Part shown: piece after piece, positions 23,623 through 52,276 of the stretch
Numbering within the stretch: the stretch's first letter is position 1
Layout of the letters: each line of letters begins with the position of its first letter
NCBI GenBank assembly: GCA_014529385.2
Contig: CM043960.1
Location: 32,741,396 to 32,805,395, forward strand
From: Adiantum capillus-veneris
Lineage: Eukaryota; Streptophyta; Polypodiopsida; Polypodiales; Pteridaceae
Length of the DNA stretch: 64,000 nucleotides
Direction of reading: 5' to 3'
The notes under the pieces: model-generated
Databases searched by the model: none
What the model was told of the DNA's origin: nothing
The model's input: the letters and a program-made list of their open reading frames with translations, nothing else
Position numbers and translations under genes: made by a program

Positions 23623-24971
23623 TAGACAAAATTGTTAGTAAGCAAGGGATTACTTAGGGTAAGAAGTAACAATGCTTTTGGCACATCGAGCCAGAAAGAG
23701 TCTAGTCCTAACAGCCAAGGTTTTTTTTTAGAATGGTTCTTTAGGTAAAACCTAATTTATTCTAAAACCCTTGCATGCTTCTCTGGGTCGTGATGACTCT
23801 CATGCAAGCAGTCAGTTTATAATGTTTGTGATCTTGAAAGTTAATGAAAAATTATGATTAGTAATGTAGGTTGGACTTGCAACCCTTAAACGGACAAAGT
23901 CAAAGACTATGATAGTCGTGAGCAGGTATCTAGAACTATAGCCTAAGAAGGACCACCTAACACCAGTCAACCAAAAAAGAAATTATATACGTAGGTCCAA
24001 CTTAAAACTATGATTCAAACTAGTTTCCAAAGCCAGTGTCTTGGTTTTCCCAAAGAGTTGAAAAAACCTTATGTATAGGACGTGTGTGTGTAGCTATTTT
24101 ACTTATATAATAAGACATAAATGAACTTTTAAGCTCAAAAGACAGCTGGCTTTAAACAAGTGACAATGATTAATACAAAACCAACTCAATCTTAGAATTA
24201 TTTATGTACATGGCTATAGGAATGAGATCTCATTCTAGTGTAAAAATACAATAGTTGATTCAAAAAGCCTGTCCCAAGCAATAGTAAGAGCCAATGATGT
24301 CAAGGACAGTCATTTGCTTCAAGCAAAAAAAAAAAAAAAAAAAAACCAAGAAAGAATAAAGTCCTCACCTGCATCCATCCAAACAAGACAACAGATACAT
24401 TAGCCTTCGATGTGTTTTACAAGTGTCAATGGACTATATCAATTGTTAACCATGTCCAACTTACAACCTTTTTCAACTTAAAACTATTGTCCAAAGTGTT
24501 TATGTATTCTAGTTCTTTTGGTTTTTTATTGTTTTGAAAAAAGGTTTGTTATCCCAAATATTTATAGAAATACTTATGGTTTCTATATAGCCCCATTTTT
24601 TTAGACCTGAATAGATAATAGCATATATATGATTCTTATCAAAAGGTCACCACCCCTTCCGATCCAAGTGTCTCAACCCCCATATCATCCCATAGATCAG
24701 TTTTCAATAACCAAATCATGTTGCCAATTTTATCAAGCTCAGAATCCTCTGGCTTCTTCAAGTACCACAAGCTTTAAATTCTTCGAATCATCAGCTTCAA
24801 AACAACAAAAAATTCCATTATAGTTTTAAGATTACCATCTTGGCTAAGCAAAACCAAATCTTAAAGACCCACTTTGGGCATACGGAATCTATCATACCAC
24901 AATTAGTATGCCAAATGAGATGAAGACCTACTAAATCTAATCAAGCTGGCCTTAACAAAGTTTAAAAACTA

Positions 24972-25181
24972 TCACACCCTAGTATACAAACAGTAGCACC
25001 CATTCATACGTTGGTATCTCGCTACGAACTCAGTATCAGATGGAACGAGGGTTACTCTATAGTATGCAATCAACAGACCACCAAGTGCACATAATAATTG
25101 CCCCTTGGGGCTAGTAGTACCAAATACATCATTACCTTTCAGGGGTATATTATACCACCCTATCATTTCCCTAAAAAACAA
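24972..25181 (-). CDS. Hypothetical 69-aa frame in PLE-B right repeat
   Basis: Counterpart of 19107-19316 with the same start and end. Changes visible include Asn to Asp, Thr to Ile, Cys-Gly to Tyr-Arg, Val to Ala and Ile to Met, mostly replacements, which does not suggest purifying selection after the copies separated. Confidence 0.25.
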   Translation of the reverse strand: MFFREMIGWYNIPLKGNDVFGTTSPKGQLLCALGGLLIAYYRVTLVPSDTEFVARYQRMNGCYCLYTRV

Positions 25182-25713
25182 ATTTCAGGCAGCGTAGTGC
25201 TACGACAAAGTTCCACCAAAATCACGGTAGATATCAGTAAACTAATACGCCATATTGGCTTGTCAGAAAATAGCCTTAACTAGAGCCAGAACATCATTTA
25301 TGCAAGGGTTTCACCAAGCCAAAGGTGTAATATGGTTTCGCCCAAACGCTGTCAATGAATCTTATTTAACACAGTAATCAAATCTACAAGAGCCAATTAA
25401 TAATCAACAGCGCAACCTATGAGGGAAAACGATGTAGACACACTCAGTTACAGAATACTATTAATCCAAAATATACGGACGTAATTACCATTAGCTATCA
25501 AATCCAAGGTATCTCAACAACTTAGCATGCTTTAAAGTGGTGCAGAGTACTGCAAAAAGAGGGGGGGGGGGGGGTGGTGTGTGGGGCGGGGATCTTTTAT
25601 ATAAAACCAACCTGAGATGCCTCCTTGCGTTCAACCATCTCCATAGCCACACGATAAGCGAGTTTTCACGCACTCAAAAACTCACTTTTCATGTACACAC
25701 AAAAAAGGCAAGA

Positions 25714-25939
25714 GCCAAGGCTAAGTGAGGGGTAAGAATTATCCCTCACCTGGTTAAAAATACCCAATTCGGTATATGTTCTGAGGAGCCACATTCAAGG
25801 CGAATCGTGAACGATTTGTCATCAAAGCCAAAGCTAAGTGAGGGGTAAGGATTATCCCTCACCTGGTTATAAATACCCAATTTGGTTTATGTTCTGAGGA
25901 GACACATTCAAGGCGAACCGTGAACGATCTGTTATCATG
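25714..25939. repeat. 113-bp tandem duplication carrying the hairpin/TATA unit
   Basis: Units 25714-25826 and 25827-25939 each hold the GTGAGGGGTAA...TTATCCCTCAC hairpin (25725-25749 and 25838-25862). The second retains TATAAATA (25868-25875), while the first reads TTAAAAATA. Confidence 0.85.
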
Positions 25940-26286
25940 ACAAGAAGAATACAATCCAATGGCAACCGTCAACCTTAATCCAATAGGGAAGAGGGGTGTG
26001 TTTGTTTGTGTGTTTCGCTAGGAGTGAACGTGAGCAGAGTGCAACGACACAGAGTAGTAGTAGTAGTAAGCGCTGCGTAGAGAGTGGAGGGAAAAGAGAA
26101 TTATTGTGCGGTCTGCTTCCCTAGAGGAGAAAAGACTCACACCCCCATAAGAGGGGTTTTTTATGAGGCCTAAGTCCCAAGGGAAACTACCAATTTAGGG
26201 AGAGCATCCCACAAAGGATGGAGAGGCTCCAAGCCTTTTAATGTTTCCAAGCAAAATTTTGACCAATATCAGGCACTGTTACTTGC

Positions 26287-26290
26287 ACTT

Positions 26291-26346
<56 letters not shown>
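26287..26346. repeat. (TG)n(AG)n microsatellite
   Basis: About 28 bases of TG followed by about 31 bases of AG mark the right border of PLE-B. Confidence 0.95.
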
Positions 26347-26350
<4 letters not shown>

Positions 26351-27182
26351 GAGAAGGTGAAGGGAGTGACGGATTGTGCATATGTACAGGTGATGAGCTG
26401 TGGGCTGTGGCTATCGCTGAAGGAACAAGTGAAGGGTTACTAGCAACGACTGGCTATGTATAAGGCTCGTGAAAAATCAATGTGTCAGGCTGCGCATGAG
26501 GCCGCACAGAAAGCAGTTTACCCGGCTGTTGCCTTTGAGCCTGCTAGCCACAGCTCCAAGGACAGTATACCACACGACACACTCAGCACCAGAGAGGTGA
26601 CGAAGGCGAGTTGGTACAATGGTGAAAGGGCGCACATACAGGGATGCAGTGCAAGGAATGCTCCCAAAATCCAAGGGCTCTCTCTCTTTCTCTCCCCCTT
26701 TCTCATTAGTGATGATAAATATATGCCGATTCTAGCAAAATTACTGAATGAATGACTTGCTTTTGCATTCCAATAGTATGTCAGATATGGATTGCATACA
26801 TAATGTAACACAGAGATGCCTAGAGGTCAGCAAGATAAATACAGAAGCATCCACACACAAGAAATAAGCTAGAAAGGATTTCAAGATTATTGAAGCCATC
26901 ATTTTAAAAAACCCATATTCTCAAGGTCATGGACATTGTAAATTGTTGAGCCCTTCATTTGGAGTGCTCAATGCTCAACTTAAGCCTTGCTGGAAAATGG
27001 CCGACGTTGAGCTTGAAGTTCTGTACAACAAATTTGCCTTAGCTTAAGTTAAAGAACTGATACAAAGACCTGTGATGCATCTTTTTGATGCAGAGAGGTT
27101 GCTGACCTTCCAAAAAGAAGGCTGCTTAAACTAAAGCGGCTCACCTATTCACTTATACTCTCCAATTCAAAGTCAAGTTTCT
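26347..27182. other. Region after UBA5 stop; no other gene seen
   Basis: The bases just below 27183 are likely the 3' UTR of UBA5 (minus strand). No poly(A) signal could be chosen with confidence. The open frames at 26456-26811 on both strands show no recognisable motif. Confidence 0.4.
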
Positions 27183-45949
<18,767 letters not shown>

Positions 45950-46181
45950 CTGCATGCACAAAATTTTCTGAGCAACCTTCCAAGACCAGAAACCTTCTTC
46001 AAATGTACGCAAAGGAGAGAATAAAGCTGCTAAAGTAGACTTACAACATTTTCAACTTATGTACATTAGCTCATCCTATTGTGCATTTACTTCCGCATCT
46101 GGCCCTCTGAAATCTCATAACAATTCTCAAAGTTTTTCTGGACTTGCAACACAGGCATTCTGGGAATAATTGATTAGGGTC

Positions 46182-46361
46182 AAAATAATCAGTAGAAGAA
46201 CAGGCAACAGTGTTTTGCTTCTCACATTTCCAAGATACAAGTGCATTACCAAAGAGACAGCAATAACCAGATGTGACTCTTTGTGTGTCGACACAATGAG
46301 CCCAATCAGAATCACTATATCCGAAAGGAATATCACCGCGAGAATAAAGAATACCATAGTC
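46182..46361 (-). pseudogene. copia RNase H fragment
   Basis: Sixty open codons read GYSDSDWAHCVDTQ, TSGYCCLFGNALVSWK and QNTVACSST, the hallmark copia RNase H block. Nothing else of the element is recognisable. It lies upstream of the first identified UBA5 exon, probably in intron 1, in the gene's orientation. Confidence 0.8.
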
Positions 46362-46369
46362 AATAGTGC

Positions 46370-48076
46370 TGCAACAATGGCAAAGTACTCAATGAGCTCC
46401 CTATTATTGAGCGAGACAAGGCTGACCAGAAATTTGACTCAAAAGTACCTATTATTGAGCGAGAACAGGCTGACTAGAAAGCTGGCTAAGAATAACAGAA
46501 GATTAATAAGCTGTCCATACCCCGCAGCATCTACCAAAGCATTATTGCCGGGCGGATTTGTTAGAGTTCAGGCATCTCTCCGGATTCGTCCAGTCAGTCC
46601 CAGTTTCTCCAAGGGACAGGTGTTAGGGAGTGAGGGCTGTTTTGTGGCTGTGCCCGGCCAGTGTGAGGTATCTTTCTCCAATCGGGTTGTGTCTAACCAT
46701 GTTTAGCCTCAGATTTTGGCTCTGTTCAATGGCCATTAGGCTCCTGCAGGGTGGGAGTATTTTTCTCATCCATGACGGTATTTTTCCATGGGCATCTGCT
46801 GCCTCTTCACCCTATTTCTCCCTATTTCCCCATTTATTACCTGGTCGTGATGGCTGGCTGGCTGGCCGACCTGACCTTTGTTGGGTATATAGGTGAGGGT
46901 AGCAGTGCATGGGGAGAGCAGTGTGTGCAGGCTTTGGGGGAGCACAGGGTGCCCCTAGGGGGCATCCCTAAGGGGTGCAGTGGGCACAGGGTGCATGAAA
47001 CCCTAGCGTTTTTAACCATGCAGCCCACCGTTTTTCTCTCCCAGCCAGAGGCAGCACTCAGCCCTAGTGTTTTTGGTGGGCAGCAGTAGCAGTGCTCTGA
47101 GATTTCATCTCTACGGTGCAGTACCATCTCACTTCTCAGGGCAGCCCATCAATGGCCCTTGCGACCATGCAGTGGCAGGTGTCCTTGACCAAGATCTAGA
47201 TCCACGTCTAGATCTAGCCCGGAGGAGATGCACCAGATCTATGCTCTCAGAGCATGTTGGAGGTGATGCACATGTCGAGGCCTATCAGTGGTCTCGTGTG
47301 CAAGAGCAGTTGGCAGTGCCATTAGCAGTCGCAGTTGTGTGCACCTCGGGTCTATCCATTGGGCATGTCAATTCTATGCCGGACCACCCTTGGTCACTTG
47401 TATGAGCAGATTGTTATCAGCATGGAGAGCCTCTCCCAGATCTCTCTCTCTCTCGCCTGAGCAGTTCAGGTCCACCGTAACCCTAGCATCGTCTCCCTCA
47501 GCCCCCCTTGGGCGAAGGGCTGCCCTGGGGGAGGCGTTAAGCTTGAGCCTAGCCCCCCTCAACAGCCCCAGGTCTGTGGCGAAGCCCTGCCCCAGCCCCG
47601 CACAGTCAAGTGGTTCCAGCCCCTGCAACGGCGGCCTCAGCCCCTGCGACTGCCTCAGCATTGGCCTCGGCCCCAGCCTCGCGGCGCCCGCCAGTAGATC
47701 TCCTGCCCTGCGAAGTACAGCAGCCTGCGATGCCCGCCAGGAGACCCCCTGTCCTGCAGGTTACGACACAGTAAAAGAACAAGAGCTTTTTCAAAGGTTT
47801 GTTGAAGCTTTTAGAATTCATAAAAGCTTTAAGGCGTTTTCGGCACTTGCTTTCGGCCTCAGCCCTGTGAAGTACAGCAGGTTGTGGTGCCGGCACTTGT
47901 TTTCGGCCTCAGCCCTGCGAAGTACAGCAGGTTGTGGTGCCCTTCAGAAGATACTCAGCCGGGGATAGGAGTTCAAAACTTCTTCAAAGGGTGAAGCCTC
48001 GAGCTTTCTCAAAGGCCTTTCCCTCCGGAATTTGCGAGTCAGTGGTCGGTTCCCTTCAATCTCCTCAAGCACAGGG
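46370..48076. other. No firm gene; low-complexity GC-rich tract
   Basis: A 226-codon plus frame at 47288-47968 is Ser/Pro/Ala-rich with no motif. A CCTATTATTGAGCGAGA-type repeat occurs at about 46401 and 46449. A 50-bp tandem repeat is present at 47841-47940. The missing UBA5 first exon may lie here or farther upstream but was not recognised. Confidence 0.4.
47841..47940. repeat. 50-bp tandem duplication
   Basis: Units 47841-47890 and 47891-47940 differ at two positions (CTTGC/CTTGT, CTGTG/CTGCG). A third partial relative, GCGAAGTACAGCAG, is at about 47708. Confidence 0.9.
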
Positions 48077-48785
48077 ATGGCTACTCCAAAGACCCCCACC
48101 AAAGCAAGACCGACCTTTGCAACAGTGCTGGCAGCCCCTAGCAAACTTGATCGCATCACGCAGTTGCAAGCAACTCTTGATCGTGTCTTGGAGGAAAACT
48201 TTGAACTCAAATCTCGCCTGAGCAAATTAGAAGAACAATTCAACTCTATGGCTGACCTCACCACCGACAAGGTAAAGGAGGTAGAGGCAAAGGTTAACCA
48301 AGTTCACTCAACAACCATCGCCCAAGTAAGGACGTGTGTAACAAAGGAAATCTCCGAACAAAAATCTCAAGAAGATAATGCCCTCAAGGTACGCATCGGT
48401 GGGCTCCCCTTGCAGTGGTGCACTGTTGAGGACACCCTTGAAGAGGCAATCATCAAACTCAACAATATTATTGAGCCAATCAACATCAAGTCAGAGAATG
48501 TCCCTTGGATCAATGACACATCGTCATGTACGTCCCGAGCATTGTGTCCTTACCTTCAAGAACAAAGAGGAGCGGGTAAAGTTTCTACGTCAATCCCGCC
48601 TTCTCAAAGAAACCAAGCTTTGGATTGCAGAACTGACCATGAATCAACTCAAGAGTAAAGCGAGCGACCTTAAGAAGGTGCATGAAGCGCGTAAGCAAGG
48701 CAAATGGGCAGTCTATCGAGGAGGCAAAGCGATCATCCAAGAATTCCGAAATCCCAAACCAGCTCTCTCCACAGCCAACCCTTAG
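48077..48785 (+). pseudogene. ORF1-type protein of an ORF1-only LINE derivative
   Basis: The ATG at 48077 gives MATPKTPTKARPTFATVLAA, then a coiled coil (LDRITQLQATLDRVLEENFE, KVKEVEAKVNQVHS), then an RRM-like part (ALKVRIGGLPLQW, LTFKNKEERVKFLRQSRLLK, ELTMNQLKSKASDLKKVHEA). One frameshift near 48515 joins the two frames. It ends at TAG 48783-48785 and is followed directly by a LINE-like 3' tail, with no endonuclease or RT. It differs from the ORF1 of LINE A, so it derives from a related but distinct LINE. Confidence 0.75.
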
Positions 48786-48945
48786 GTTTTTGTTTGTTTT
48801 CTCCTTCTTTCCTACCCTACCCTCTTGATGGACCCTCAGTCCTTAACTGATATGTATCAGCCCACACTGAGAATGAATCGTTGTAATGTCTGTGTTTTTG
48901 GTCCCATAGGTCATATATGACCTCCGTGGACGTTAATCCAATCTA

Positions 48946-48947
<2 letters not shown>
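48077..48947 (+). mobile_element. ORF1-only LINE derivative (HAL1-like arrangement)
   Basis: The 162-bp tail after ORF1 contains TATCAGCCCAC, TTGTAATG, TTTTTGGTCCCATAGGTCA and GACGTTAAT, matching the tail of LINEs A and C (TATCAGATCCAC, TTGTAACT, TTTTTGGTCTCATAGGTCA, GACGTTAAT). It then enters (TCTA)n(TC)n. The shared tail suggests mobilisation by a LINE of the window's family. The 5' edge is undefined. Confidence 0.7.

Positions 48948-48994
<47 letters not shown>
48948..48994. repeat. (TCTA)n(TC)n microsatellite
   Basis: Abuts the 3' tail of the ORF1-only element. Confidence 0.95.
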
Positions 48995-48996
<2 letters not shown>

Positions 48997-49000
48997 AGCA

Positions 49001-49200
49001 CCCGCCCCTCGCCGCTCGTCCCTAACCCTCGCCCCTCGCCCTGCACCCTCTTGCCCCTCGCTCGCCACTCGCCCTGCACCCGCCCCTCGCCACTCGTCCC
49101 TAACCCTCGCCCCTCGCCCTGCACCCTCTCGCCCCTCGCTCGCCACTCGCCCCTAGCACCCGCCCCTCGCCCCTCATCCCTAGGCCTCGCCCCTCCCCCC
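49001..49200. repeat. GC-rich tandem repeat, about 78 bp
   Basis: Units starting CCCGCCCCTCGCC at 49001, 49079 and 49159; each contains CCTAACCCTCGCCCC. C-rich imperfect repeats continue to about 49340. Confidence 0.8.
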
Positions 49201-49340
49201 TCGCCCCCTCGCCCCTAGCCCCCGCCCCTCGCCCATTCCCCTTTCTCCTCGCCCTCGCCCCCATCACCCCACTATCTCCTCGCCCTAGCTTTATCTCCTA
49301 GCCCCTCGCCCTTGAACCTTGAACCTACCCTTGCCCTCTT

Positions 49341-49805
49341 CCCATCGCTCTCGCCCGTGGCCTCCACCTTGACTAAAACACAAATTAATTAATTAATTAA
49401 TTAATTTGCTTGCTCTGATTTAATTTTTGCTTTGCTTTAATTCTCCCTGCGGAAAGCACTGCCCACCGAAAAGCAAAAAGGAAAATCACAAAATTAGAAA
49501 GGCCGATTCTACTACTACAGGTGCTAGAACGGGAGCAAACCCAGTGCTGTTTTGGTTGTGTGGGACAGCTTGGACAGGTTCGGATTTGTGGTGTATGCAG
49601 GACAGTGTTAAACAGGACATTGGGCACAAGGCCCCTCCATTATTTTCGCTTTTGGCTTTAAGGGTGACGCCCGCAGCGGGATGTGGTTGTATCTTTACCC
49701 GCCGTGGAATGCTTGATGCAGATGTATGCTTGATGCGGGAGACAATGTATGCATAGTGTGGATGCATATGTGCGCTTAGTGGCTCTTTTCGGACAGTGAT
49801 TAAGT
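49341..49805. other. Leader upstream of LINE C; no gene
   Basis: Contains (TTAA)n at about 49385-49405. Frames on both strands have no motif. It may include the 5' UTR of LINE C, whose ORF1 ATG is at 49806. Confidence 0.4.
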
Positions 49806-50704
49806 ATGAGGAAGCTGAGCGATAAAGCCGACCCCCTAGAGGATGCCATTCAAAAGTGCAAAGAGGAAATGACGGAGACTATTACCAAGATGAACCGCAA
49901 TCTATTGGGCACAATAATTATGCTCGAAGGACGCGTCCTGATCCTAGAAAGCAAGATAAGCGCACTGGAAGACCGAGTGACGGCTCAGGACGAAGAGATT
50001 GTCACTCAAAAAAGATCTCGCCGAAGCACGATCAAGCAACACACTAGAAGAGGGCGAATTGCAACCCTCAGTAATCGAAGAAATCAATACTATCAAGGAG
50101 CAAGTACGGGCCATCAAAGAGGGAGAAGAGCAACACAAAGAGATGACAACTTCTTAGGTGGATGTTCTTACAAAAACTCAGCAGAAGGCGGATGAAGCCG
50201 AGAAATGGATCGAGGTGGCCAAGAAAGGAAAAGGCAAGGAGATAACGTCCACATCCACACCCACTATCATTAATCAGACACTAGAGGAGGAGCAAAGAAG
50301 ACGTGTCTGCGCTTTACATGTGAGAATTTGCGGTCTTAAAGACAAAGGCAATGTGGACGAAGAGGTAAAAGAACTCATGGCCTTGATGGGGGTTCATGAG
50401 CTGACGCACACAAGAGCCTGGAGAGTGGGCAACATAAAAAAAAATGGAAGCAGTGGGGAAACCTCAAAAGAAAGGGCACTCATCCTCCGTTTTCCCTCTA
50501 TGGAAGCGAAGAAGTCCTTCTTGAAGAAAAGGCCAACTCTTAAAGAGACGGGCATTTTTCTCGGGGATGATCTTACTCTCTCGCAGATCGCTCGACGCTC
50601 ATATGCAGGAAGTAATGCCGGAGATTAGAGCGGCAAGGGGGAAAGGCAAGATTGCCTTTTACCGAGATCGAAGAGTAGTAATACTGGAGCGACACTCCAC
50701 ATGA
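49806..50704 (+). pseudogene. LINE C ORF1, broken
   Basis: Same ATG context as LINE A (MRKLSDKADPLEDAIQK). A frameshift near 50010 and a stop (TAG for the Trp in SWVD) split it. The RRM-like half is open at 50158-50628 until a 7-bp insertion shifts it. In the ancestral frame it ends at TGA 50702-50704. Confidence 0.85.
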
Positions 50705-50707
50705 CAG
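50702..50707 (+). promoter_or_regulatory. In-frame TGA-CAG between LINE C ORF1 and ORF2
   Basis: The same position as in LINEs A and D: ILERHST, TGA, QRETYG and then KVAAWNCNG in one frame. CAG may be a CpG-decayed CGG. Confidence 0.6.
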
Positions 50708-52276
50708 CGCGAGACTTATGGGACCATACTCAAAGTGGCGGCCTGGAACTGTAATGGATCCATGTGTCTTGATGTGGGTGCTTTTGAGGATAGCTTTACT
50801 AGAAGAGACATCATTTTTTACTCTGAGACACACTAGGCCCCTGGGAAATCCATGCCTCACATCAGTGGATACAGATGGGAGACAGCTTACAGACAGGAGA
50901 CACGCTCAGAGCACAGAGGAAGGGGCTCGGGGGGAGTGGCAATGTTATTTAGAGAGGATTTGCAGCCATTGATACATATAGCCCGCAGGGATGAGCAAGC
51001 TAGGTACATGTGGGTGAGATTGAAAGCAGAGACAGGCAGATATCTCTACATTGCTATTTGCTACTTTCCCCCGAGTACGTCGGTCAAGGCATCACCCAGA
51101 GGACAGTTCCCCTTTTCTATTTTGGATGATGACATATGGGAGTTCTCTAGAGATGGTGACATTATCATTCTAGGGGACTTCAATGCTAGGACTGCCCATC
51201 ACCAGACAGTGTTTTATGATACTTCAAAGGAGATGCTAAGAGAGCTAGATGTTGTAGAGACGGGCCTGTCCAGACTATCACACGATGCGGAATATACTGA
51301 ATATGGACGACACCTGATAGACATGGGCACCGCACATGGACTAGCCATCTTGAATGGCATACAGAGGTTTCCTACATCGGGAGGCTTCACATGCTTCCCA
51401 CACAGACATGGAGCCAGCACAGTGGACTATGTCATGGCACAACCGAGCCTCATCTCTAGTATCCAGGACCTCACGGTTGAACCCAGACCTGTTGGTGTAG
51501 CAGTGGATCATGCTCTTGCATCGCTGACCATTTCTTTTCAGTTTAGTGTAGCACACAGGCTACGGGCAGCAGCCCCTGCTCGCTACACCTTCACGCGGGA
51601 GACGGACTCTGTATACATAGATGGGATCTACAGATGCCTGTGCACAGAGGAGCCAGGGCGACCTCTGGAGGAGCTTACTACTATACTGACACGGATACTA
51701 CATGATGCAGCAGCAGAGGCATACCCACACACCCAGCCTGAGAAGAGACGCCGTTCAAGCAGCATGCCCCAGAACAATTGGTATGATGAGGAATGCTGGG
51801 GCACTAGAGCTAGACTTCAGAGGGAGGTGCTTTTGGGGAACATCACTCATAGGCAGTCACAGATTGACTTCCGACACCTAGTGCGGCGGAAGAAGAGGGC
51901 ATTTTTGGCTCGCCTAGAGCAGGATCTATGCCAGCTATTCTTGAGTCAAGACTCACGTGAGGCGTGGAGGCTCTTTCATGAGCACTCCCCCCCCCCCTGC
52001 CATCACTTCTACAGAGGCCTGGGCCAGTATGCATCATCTTTGTACACAGTTCCTGAGCAGCCCCCCCTTCCCGATCCCCCCGATCCATGCCCGCACACAT
52101 GTGGTTTTTTCACCGCTGAGATGGTGAGGAAGGCCATTGACAGGATGAAGACTGGGAAAGCATATGATCATGATGGCTTAGTGGCTGAGCATTTCATGCA
52201 TGCCAGAGATTTACTAGCAGAGCTTCTAGCAGTTATGTTTAACCGTGCGATGTGTGAGGGCTTGCCTGATACCTAG
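50705..52276 (+). pseudogene. LINE C endonuclease and linker
   Basis: The APE-type endonuclease nicks the target for target-primed reverse transcription. WNCNG (about 50740), YSETH then TAG at 50834-50836, and from 50852 a 474-codon open frame with RYMWVRLKAETGRYLYIAI, ILGDFNART, ASTVDYVMAQP and VDHALASL, which cover the catalytic Asp/Asn/His positions. A Pro linker with a C run (51985-51995) and the FFTAEMVRKAIDRMKTGKAY segment precede the RT. Only one stop separates it from the first motif. Confidence 0.9.

Larger units (their letters stand above)
18235..26314 (-). mobile_element. PLE-B: degenerate Penelope-like element with 2-kb direct repeats
   Basis: Two direct repeats (18235-20239 and 24097-26314) flank a 3.8-kb interior with a minus-strand coding remnant (20312-23622). 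That remnant contains a CxC-type domain followed by an RT with a YMDD motif. The order and the motif style match PLEs. No GIY-YIG endonuclease motif was found upstream. Both outer edges lie in TG-rich microsatellites, fitting the microsatellite bias known for PLEs. Long direct repeats could also be true LTRs, but no PBS, protease or integrase is present. Assignment to the PLE group is an inference from motifs. Confidence 0.6.
24097..26314. repeat. PLE-B right direct repeat
   Basis: This copy of 18235-20239 is longer because it contains a 113-bp tandem duplication (25714-25939) and an extra stretch around 25370-25610 that includes a poly-G tract. It ends in (TG)n continuing to (AG)n at 26287-26346. 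Confidence 0.85.

Noticed and set aside
18235-26314. PLE-B as an ordinary LTR retrotransposon
   Set aside because: No primer binding site, polypurine tract, protease or integrase was found, and the RT motifs with CxC domain are PLE-like; kept as the main alternative.
47288-47968. 226-codon open frame
   Set aside because: Ser/Pro/Ala-rich translation of GC-rich, partly tandem-repeated DNA with no motif; the opposite strand is open as well.
49001-49200. CCTAACCCT words suggesting interstitial telomere repeat
   Set aside because: The unit is about 78 bp of CGCCCC-rich DNA; the plant telomere heptamer CCCTAAA is not repeated.
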